Source: an uncultured Bacteroidota bacterium
GTDB taxonomy: Bacteria > Bacteroidota > Bacteroidia > Chitinophagales > LD1
Assembly: GCA_903917755.1 (NCBI GenBank)
Contig: CAIXBT010000092.1
Coordinates: forward strand, 1-35,652
DNA: 35,652 nucleotides
Reading direction: 5' to 3'
Shown: positions 28,790 through 35,652 of the stretch, one piece after another
Layout of the letters: each line of letters opens with the position of its first letter
Position numbering within the stretch: the first letter of the stretch is position 1
Notes under the pieces: generated by a model
Seen by the model: the letters and a program-made list of their open reading frames with translations, nothing else
Told to the model about the DNA's origin: nothing
The model's database searches: none
Program-made: the position numbers and the translations under genes

Positions 28790-30115
28790 GTGATAGAAAG
28801 CAATCAAGGTCTCAGTAAAACACTCACTCCGCTTCTGCTCTGGGGTCTTGGAGTGGGTTATGTCATCTCTGGTATGTATGTGGGCTGGAACCTCGGACTG
28901 GAGCAAGGGGGTACATTGGGACTCGGCATCGCGACTTTTTTCAGCATCATCATGTACACGGCTTTTAGTTTTTCCTATTCGGAGCTGGCATGTGCCATTC
29001 CCAAAGCTGGCGGGGCTTTTGATTATGCCTATCGTGCATTGGGCAAGGATGTGGCTTTTGTTACCGGTCTTGCGCAGATCATAGAGTTCGTCTTCGCACC
29101 ACCGGCTATAGCGATCGGTATAGGCACCTATCTGAATCTGGAATTTCCCCAAATAAATATCACAACGGCGGCTATCGTGGTATATATATTATTTACTGCG
29201 CTCAATATATATGGTGTCAAAGCAGCCGCAGCTTTTGAATTGTTCATCACGGTTTTGGCGGTGGGTGAGTTGCTATTATTTGCGGGAGTTACGCTGCCCC
29301 ATTTTCAGGCAGTCAATCTCACCCGAAATAGTTTCCCGCATGGATGGTCAGGTGCATTTGCATCTATGCCATTTGCTATCTGGTTCTTTCTGGGTATAGA
29401 GGGTGTAGCCAATGTAGCCGAAGAGACCATCAATCCGCAACGGGACATATTGAAAGGTTTCGGCTGGGCCATATTGACACTGGTGGTTCTTTGTGTACTT
29501 ACTTTCATAGCATCTGTGGGAGTGAGTGGCTGGGAGGCCATCGTATATAAAGCCCCCGGTGTGACTTCTGACTCGCCTCTGCCGATGGCTATGGGCCATG
29601 TAGTATCTCCTGACAATGTGCTGTATAAAATGCTCGTAGGGGTGGGTATCTTTGGTTTGATCGCATCATTTCATGGTCTGATACTGGCATCAGGCCGCGC
29701 TACATATGAGTTTGGCAAGATAGGTTTTGCGCCGAGGTTTTTGGGAGAGATCAGCCCGCGTTTTCTCACACCGGCCAATGCTTTGATCTTTAATACACTC
29801 ATTGGGATAGGTGCATTGCTGGCCGGCAAGACCGATCAGATCATTACCTTTTCTGTATTAGGAGCCCTGATGCTTTATATTGTATCTATGGTTTCTATCC
29901 TTAGGCTGCGCAAGATAGAACCCGATCTGGTCAGGCCATTCAAGGTTCCATTTTTCCCTGTCACACCTGTCATTGCACTTATCATTGCCGTTGTCTCGTT
30001 AATTGCAATGGTTCGGTATAATTTGCGTCTCTCAGGATTATTTTTCGCGATAATTTTGGTCGCATACACTATATTTAAAGCCTTGAAATCAATCAGCAAA
30101 GATCATGACCAATAA
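28790..30115 (+). CDS. APC-family permease, ethanolamine permease-like
   Basis: GTG start; LLLWGLGVGYVISGMYVGWNLGLEQGG, YSELACAIPKAGGAFDYAYRALG, FLGIEGVANVAEETINPQRDILKG. Confidence 0.88.
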   Translation: MIESNQGLSKTLTPLLLWGLGVGYVISGMYVGWNLGLEQGGTLGLGIATFFSIIMYTAFSFSYSELACAIPKAGGAFDYAYRALGKDVAFVTGLAQIIEFVFAPPAIAIGIGTYLNLEFPQINITTAAIVVYILFTALNIYGVKAAAAFELFITVLAVGELLLFAGVTLPHFQAVNLTRNSFPHGWSGAFASMPFAIWFFLGIEGVANVAEETINPQRDILKGFGWAILTLVVLCVLTFIASVGVSGWEAIVYKAPGVTSDSPLPMAMGHVVSPDNVLYKMLVGVGIFGLIASFHGLILASGRATYEFGKIGFAPRFLGEISPRFLTPANALIFNTLIGIGALLAGKTDQIITFSVLGALMLYIVSMVSILRLRKIEPDLVRPFKVPFFPVTPVIALIIAVVSLIAMVRYNLRLSGLFFAIILVAYTIFKALKSISKDHDQ

Positions 30116-31463
30116 AGAAATAATCTCTTACGTAAAGAATCACCCTTCGGGCAAAGTCAAACTCGCGATCACAGATATAGATGGCATCCTGCGCGGCAAA
30201 TATGTTTCGACCGAGAAGTTTCTCGGAATAGTGGATAGTAATTTCGGTTTCTGTGATGTAGTATTCGGATGGGATGCAGGTGATGTAGCCTATGATAATA
30301 CAGAATACACTGGCTGGCATACAGGTTACCCCGATGCGAAGGCTACTATTGATCTGAGCACATTTCGCAAAATACCATGGGAAAATGATGTGCCTTTCTT
30401 CTTAGGTGAATTCATAGATCACAAAAATGATGCGCTATATGTCTGTCCACGTCAGCTCCTGAAGCAGGTGATAGGCCGCGCGGAAAAAGAAGGCTTCAAA
30501 CCATATTTCTCGCAAGAGTTTGAATGGTTCAATTTCGAAGAGACACCTCAGAGCGCAGAGGCCAAGGGCTATCGCGGTCTCACTCCGCTTACACCGGGTA
30601 TGTTCGGATACTCGATCCTTCGCTCCACATTGAGGACCGATTATTTCACCGCACTGTTTGATCTGCTGAAGAAATTTGATGTGCCTATCGAGGGCCTTCA
30701 TACAGAAACCGGCCCGGGAGTATATGAAGTAGCACTCCGCTATGGAGATGTACTCACAGCTGCAGATCAGGCTGTATTATTTAAAACAGCTGTGAAAGAA
30801 ATAGCCTACAAACATGGCGTCATTGCCACCTTCATGGCAAAGATCAGCGAGAACCTGCCCGGCTGCAGCGGTCATGTGCATCAGTCACTGTGGGATATGA
30901 AGACCACCAAAAATCTTTTCTACAATGAAAAGGACAAGAACAAAATGAGCGATACCATGAAAAGCTATATAGCCGGACAACTCCACTGTCTGCCGCATAT
31001 ACTGCCCATGGTAGCACCAACGATCAATTCATACAAACGTCTCGTAGAGGGCGCATGGGCACCTACCACCGTCACCTGGGCCATAGATAATCGCACCGTA
31101 GCGCTGCGCGCACTCCCTGCCGGCAGCAAGTCTACCCGCCTCGAAACCCGTGTAGTGGGCAGCGATACCAATCCGTATCTGGCTATGTCTGCCTGTCTCG
31201 CAGCAGGTCTCTATGGTATCAAACATAAACTCAAACTCAACCAGCCAGCCACTGTTGGCAATGGCTATAAAGATGAATCGAACGGCCGCTTCCCTAAAAA
31301 TCTGCACGATGCCACAGTCGCCATGCGCGATTCTGATGTAGCAAAAGAACTCTTCGGCGACAAATTTGTGAAGCACTTCACTCAAACCCGCGAGTGGGAG
31401 TGGAGACAGTTTAGCCGCGTGGTCACTGACTGGGAAACAAAAAGATATTTTGAAATAATATAG
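30105..31463 (+). CDS. Glutamine synthetase-family ligase (non-canonical GS, candidate gamma-glutamyl-amine ligase)
   Basis: 452 aa; GLHTETGPGVYEVALRYGD, NLPGCSGHVHQSLWD, APTTVTWAIDNRTVALRA, ETRVVGSDTNPYLAMSACLAAGL; overlaps permease by 11 nt. Confidence 0.88.
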   Translation: MTNKEIISYVKNHPSGKVKLAITDIDGILRGKYVSTEKFLGIVDSNFGFCDVVFGWDAGDVAYDNTEYTGWHTGYPDAKATIDLSTFRKIPWENDVPFFLGEFIDHKNDALYVCPRQLLKQVIGRAEKEGFKPYFSQEFEWFNFEETPQSAEAKGYRGLTPLTPGMFGYSILRSTLRTDYFTALFDLLKKFDVPIEGLHTETGPGVYEVALRYGDVLTAADQAVLFKTAVKEIAYKHGVIATFMAKISENLPGCSGHVHQSLWDMKTTKNLFYNEKDKNKMSDTMKSYIAGQLHCLPHILPMVAPTINSYKRLVEGAWAPTTVTWAIDNRTVALRALPAGSKSTRLETRVVGSDTNPYLAMSACLAAGLYGIKHKLKLNQPATVGNGYKDESNGRFPKNLHDATVAMRDSDVAKELFGDKFVKHFTQTREWEWRQFSRVVTDWETKRYFEII

Positions 31464-31475
31464 ATCAACACATAA

Positions 31476-31504
31476 CCCTCAAAGGGTTTCAAACCCTTTG
31501 AGGG
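31476..31504. repeat. Near-perfect intergenic palindrome (14-bp arms, 1-nt centre)
   Basis: ccctcaaagggttt-c-aaaccctttgaggg; no T-tract follows. Confidence 0.85.
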
Positions 31505-31518
31505 CTATAATTATTGCC

Positions 31519-31962
31519 ATGCAAAAAACAATACTTCGCTTTTATCTCTGGGGCACTCTGGGTCTCAGTACAGAAATATTTTTCACAGCCATAGTTGCCT
31601 TTTATCATTCCGTCATGGATCACAAAGCCATCGATTGGGGTTTCTCAGGTCATAGCTATATTTGGATGTTCTTTATCTATGGTGTCGGCGCTGTTCTTTT
31701 TCCGCTCGTACATAAGCACCTCAAAGGGTTTCAACTTATATTGAGGATATTTCTTGTGTCACTGGGTATCTTTACGGTTGAGTTTGTTACAGGATTTTTA
31801 CTAGATAAATTCACAGGTCATTGCCCATGGGAATATACCAGCCGATGGAACATAATGGGCTATATCCGTCTCGACTATTTACCCGCCTGGATGGGGTTTG
31901 CATACCTGATAGAGCGTGCCGATGAGCTGTTTGAAAAGATGACCGGCACTCTGGTAGATTGA
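31519..31962 (+). CDS. Small integral membrane protein, possibly CmpB/'putative ABC transporter permease' family
   Basis: Start ATG 31519 (MQKTILRFYLWGTLGLSTEIFFTA); VEFVTGFLLDKFTGHCPWEYTSRWNIMGYIRLDYLPAWMGFAYLIE. Confidence 0.65.
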   Translation: MQKTILRFYLWGTLGLSTEIFFTAIVAFYHSVMDHKAIDWGFSGHSYIWMFFIYGVGAVLFPLVHKHLKGFQLILRIFLVSLGIFTVEFVTGFLLDKFTGHCPWEYTSRWNIMGYIRLDYLPAWMGFAYLIERADELFEKMTGTLVD

Positions 31963-32718
<756 letters not shown>

Positions 32719-32768
32719 TCACATGAAACCTATTAATACCTATAACTTAAAACTTACAACTAAATATT

Positions 32769-33335
32769 ATGACAGACGCAGATGTAAAGAAACTACTGGA
32801 TGAAGTAAAGGGCAATATGCAGAAAGCATTGGAGCACTATGAGTATGAACTGTCCAAGATACGCGCAGGCAAAGCCAGCCCGATGATACTAGAAGGCCTG
32901 AACGCTGATGCTTATGGCACTATGACACCGCTCAATCAGCTCGGAAATATCTCTACTCCTGACTCCAGGACCATCACGATACAGCCCTGGGACGCATCTG
33001 TCCTGCATGCTATAGAGAAGGCCATCATGATGGCGAATATCGGTCTGACGCCTCAGAATGACGGCAAGGTGATACGTCTCAATATCCCGCCACTGACAGA
33101 AGAGCGCCGCAAGGAACTCGTCAAGCAAACAAAGAACGAAGCAGAAGACTGTCGTATATCACTTCGCACCACACGCCGTGAGGCCAATGAGAAAGTGAAG
33201 AAAATGCTCAAGGATGGTCTGCCGGAAGATGCTGCCAAGAACGCCGAAACCTCTATCCAGAATATCCTGAATGACTACTCTGCCAAAGTGGACAAGCATA
33301 TCGAGATCAAGGAAAAAGAGATCATGACTGTCTAG
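32769..33335 (+). CDS. frr: Ribosome recycling factor
   Basis: MQKALEHYEYELSKIRAGKASPMILEGLNADAYG, PLNQLGNISTPDSRTITIQPWD; downstream of pyrH as usual. Confidence 0.98.
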   Translation: MTDADVKKLLDEVKGNMQKALEHYEYELSKIRAGKASPMILEGLNADAYGTMTPLNQLGNISTPDSRTITIQPWDASVLHAIEKAIMMANIGLTPQNDGKVIRLNIPPLTEERRKELVKQTKNEAEDCRISLRTTRREANEKVKKMLKDGLPEDAAKNAETSIQNILNDYSAKVDKHIEIKEKEIMTV

Positions 33336-33345
33336 TCATAGCTTC

Positions 33346-34056
33346 TTATACAGTCACATATCGCACCAGCATTCTCTTTGCCACAGGGAGCATAGTCTCA
33401 TTGAGCGGGAATGTCTCTTTAAACTCCAATGCATAGGTAGCCGGCATCAGTTTAGTGTCGCGGATCAATTCATACTTGATATTTTGGTAGGTATTTGATA
33501 TTGACATCTCGTATTGATTGACCAGTGTGGTATGGATACCTCTGAATTTCTCAAATGCGCTTTCGAAAATGGTGATGTTGTACTGATATACGTTTATCAT
33601 GCGTCTCACAAAATCTGATAGCATAAAATAACCTTCCTCGACTTTCAGCGGTATCAGCCCTACAGGAAATACCTCAACCTTGTCTTCTACCTCTTCAAAG
33701 AGTTCCTTGCCCAGAGACATTTTGTTTTTGAATTCGGGCATGGCGAAGGCTACGATTTCATCTATCTCCTTTATCAGTTCAGCATCATGCCCCAGCGTCT
33801 TATATTCCACCTTGAATCGTTCAAAATCGAGACTTGTTATTTCTTTCGGGAAACTATTTTGCGCGATTTTTTTCTGCTCATGCAGTATTTCCATATTTCG
33901 GTAATGCTCCATCAATTCAGAGAACTTCGGATACAGTTTCTTAGCATCAAACTCCTGCTCCACCTGCTGCAGGTATGCGAGCAGCAGATATTTCTTGTAC
34001 TCAAAATCTATATGCCCCTCAGTGAGCCAGTCTTGCTTCAGATCTATCATTATCAC
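33346..34056 (-). CDS. Conserved hypothetical protein
   Basis: 236-aa ORF convergent with frr; no family recognised. Confidence 0.65.
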   Translation of the reverse strand: MIMIDLKQDWLTEGHIDFEYKKYLLLAYLQQVEQEFDAKKLYPKFSELMEHYRNMEILHEQKKIAQNSFPKEITSLDFERFKVEYKTLGHDAELIKEIDEIVAFAMPEFKNKMSLGKELFEEVEDKVEVFPVGLIPLKVEEGYFMLSDFVRRMINVYQYNITIFESAFEKFRGIHTTLVNQYEMSISNTYQNIKYELIRDTKLMPATYALEFKETFPLNETMLPVAKRMLVRYVTV

Positions 34057-34413
34057 TACATTATATTATACTAACGAAATTTCGGACCAAATAGTTGCTT
34101 CATACCTGAACCCGCCCATCTGAACCAGGGAAAATAGCTAGTGTATTTTTTCATTTATACATATGAATAATCCTAATTTTCCACTATTGGGCTCTTTTTT
34201 CAAAAAAAATTAAATAGTTGCAATTGAAGCTTTTGTATATAAATAAAAATAGTATTTTATATAATGATATGCATAATGCAATTTATTTGCACAATTGAGT
34301 TGTGTAATACAAATATAGCTAGTTAATATCTAAATTCCAAATACGAGATTGGGATAGCTTGAGCCTGACGTGGAATTCTGATTTAGCGATAGATTTTTTT
34401 GTTTTCCGATTTC

Positions 34414-34421
34414 TATCTTTG
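34414..34421 (+). promoter_or_regulatory. -7 element (TATCTTTG) upstream of the 2Fe-2S ferredoxin gene
   Basis: Exact TAnnTTTG match 25 nt before ATG 34447; -33 element unclear. Confidence 0.45.
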
Positions 34422-34446
34422 TTCCTTATTCTCAAAAAGACAATCA

Positions 34447-34773
34447 ATGGAAAGTAATCTGAAATTTGATAAACACGTATTCGTCTGTACCAATCAGCGG
34501 GTGAATAGCGAAAGGCCAAGCTGCGGTGAGGAACACGGCATGGAGCTGGTCAAGGCATTTAAGAAAGAGATCAAAGACAGAGGTCTGAATGTCGATATGA
34601 GGGCGCAGAAGGCAGGCTGTCTGGACTTGTGTGAGTTCGGGCCCAATGTGGTGGTGTATCCCGAGGGCGTTTTCTATGGTCATGTGCAGCTGGCAGATGT
34701 GCTGGAGATAGTCGAGGAGCACCTGATCAACGGCAGACCTGTAGAGCGCCTGCGATTGAAGTTTCAGCGCTAG
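34447..34773 (+). CDS. Thioredoxin-like [2Fe-2S] ferredoxin domain protein
   Basis: KHVFVCTNQR...SCGEEHGMELVKAFKKEIKDRG...AQKAGCLDLCEFGPNVVVYPEGVFYGHV; four Cys spaced as in this family. Confidence 0.88.
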   Translation: MESNLKFDKHVFVCTNQRVNSERPSCGEEHGMELVKAFKKEIKDRGLNVDMRAQKAGCLDLCEFGPNVVVYPEGVFYGHVQLADVLEIVEEHLINGRPVERLRLKFQR

Positions 34774-34901
34774 TACGCAAATCATTTTTTACATTCGTTG
34801 ATATGAGATCAGATTATGGCATTCCCAATTTAGTGGCTGTTAAAGCCTTCAGGGTAGTAGGGCTATATCATTCTAAAAATGAATACAAGCATCACGAAGG
34901 C

Positions 34902-34988
34902 CACAGAGAAAACGGAGACACAGCCATTAGCACAAAGAGCAATTGCCAGTGTGCTCTTTGTATTCCTCTATCCTCTGTGTTCTCTGTG
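34902..34988. repeat. Nested inverted repeats, REP-like intergenic element
   Basis: Outer cacagagaaaacggag / ctctgtgttctctgtg (14 of 16 complementary); inner acaaagagca / tgctctttgt perfect 10 bp with 10-nt loop. Confidence 0.75.
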
Positions 34989-35060
34989 ATAAATAGCTGC
35001 TTAGAATTATTATTTTGTCAGAATGAAACAGCTCAGCCCTTCTGGGGGGGTAGGGGTATC

Positions 35061-35652
35061 GTGAGGTCGTTTTTTCTTATTGTCTTATTTTATGCTTCGG
35101 CACTGTCTGCACAGACCGAGCGGGCAGCAGATATATATGGTGTAGGTGTGCGGGCATACTATGCACAGGATTATACTACCGCACTGGCCAGATATACGAC
35201 AGCCATCGGGCTCAAACCAAATACCATCGGTTATATATACAGCAGGGGGCTCACCTATCAGAAGCTTCATATGGATTCGCTGGCCGATCTTGATTTTCAG
35301 AAGGTCGTGAAACTCGATCCCAAATATCTCGATGCCTGGTATCAGCTGGGTATGATACAGATAGATGAAAAGCATTATGACAATGCCATCGAGTTTTTCT
35401 CGCATGCCCGGTCTATCAATCCTAAAGATGTCAATACGCTGCATCAGTTGGGGCTTGTTCTTTATTACAAGCACAAATATTTTGATGCCATAGATATTTT
35501 CACTCAGATCATTCAGATCAACCCCGATGATGAGCAGGCATTTTATAAAAGAGGATTGGCAAAATTCAATGATGATGATTTTGTCGCAGCGGCGAGCGAT
35601 TTCTCAGAATGCTACCGGATCAATCCCGAAAACACGCTCGCTCTGGAGCAGA
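35061..35652 (+). CDS. Exported TPR-repeat protein, 3' end truncated by window
   Basis: Manual translation from GTG 35061: MRSFFLIVLFYASALSAQTERAADIYGVGVRAYYAQDYTTALARYTTAIGLKPNT...ADLDFQKVVKLDPKYLDAWYQLGMIQIDEKHYDNAIEFFSHARSINP; open to window end, hence absent from the track. Confidence 0.85.
   Translation, partial: MRSFFLIVLFYASALSAQTERAADIYGVGVRAYYAQDYTTALARYTTAIGLKPNTIGYIYSRGLTYQKLHMDSLADLDFQKVVKLDPKYLDAWYQLGMIQIDEKHYDNAIEFFSHARSINPKDVNTLHQLGLVLYYKHKYFDAIDIFTQIIQINPDDEQAFYKRGLAKFNDDDFVAAASDFSECYRINPENTLALEQ

Overview
The window is about 35.7 kb of densely coded Bacteroidota-type chromosome. The lineage is inferred from a T9SS sorting domain, a TonB receptor/DUF4249 pair, DUF4271, DUF3109 and TAnnTTTG promoter motifs. 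Most of it is ordinary core genome: an ALDH (cut by the left edge), acyl-CoA ligase, eno, galT/galK, hemW, hemD, PBP1A, an ethanolamine-type permease with a glutamine-synthetase-like ligase, pyrH, frr, a 2Fe-2S ferredoxin and a TPR protein (cut by the right edge). There are also surface/exported genes: a TonB receptor with DUF4249, a short T9SS protein and a GPTG collagen-like protein. No tRNA, rRNA, CRISPR array, phage or transposase was seen. The most interesting spot is 22881-23160. An untracked 59-aa histone-H1-like Lys/Ala/Pro ORF ends in an A9 run. The -1 frame is open from that run straight into hemD, which has no ATG upstream of its conserved domain. A perfect 12-bp inverted repeat followed by a T-rich tract lies in the junction. 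Two intergenic palindromic elements (31476-31504 and 34902-34988) look like dispersed repeats.
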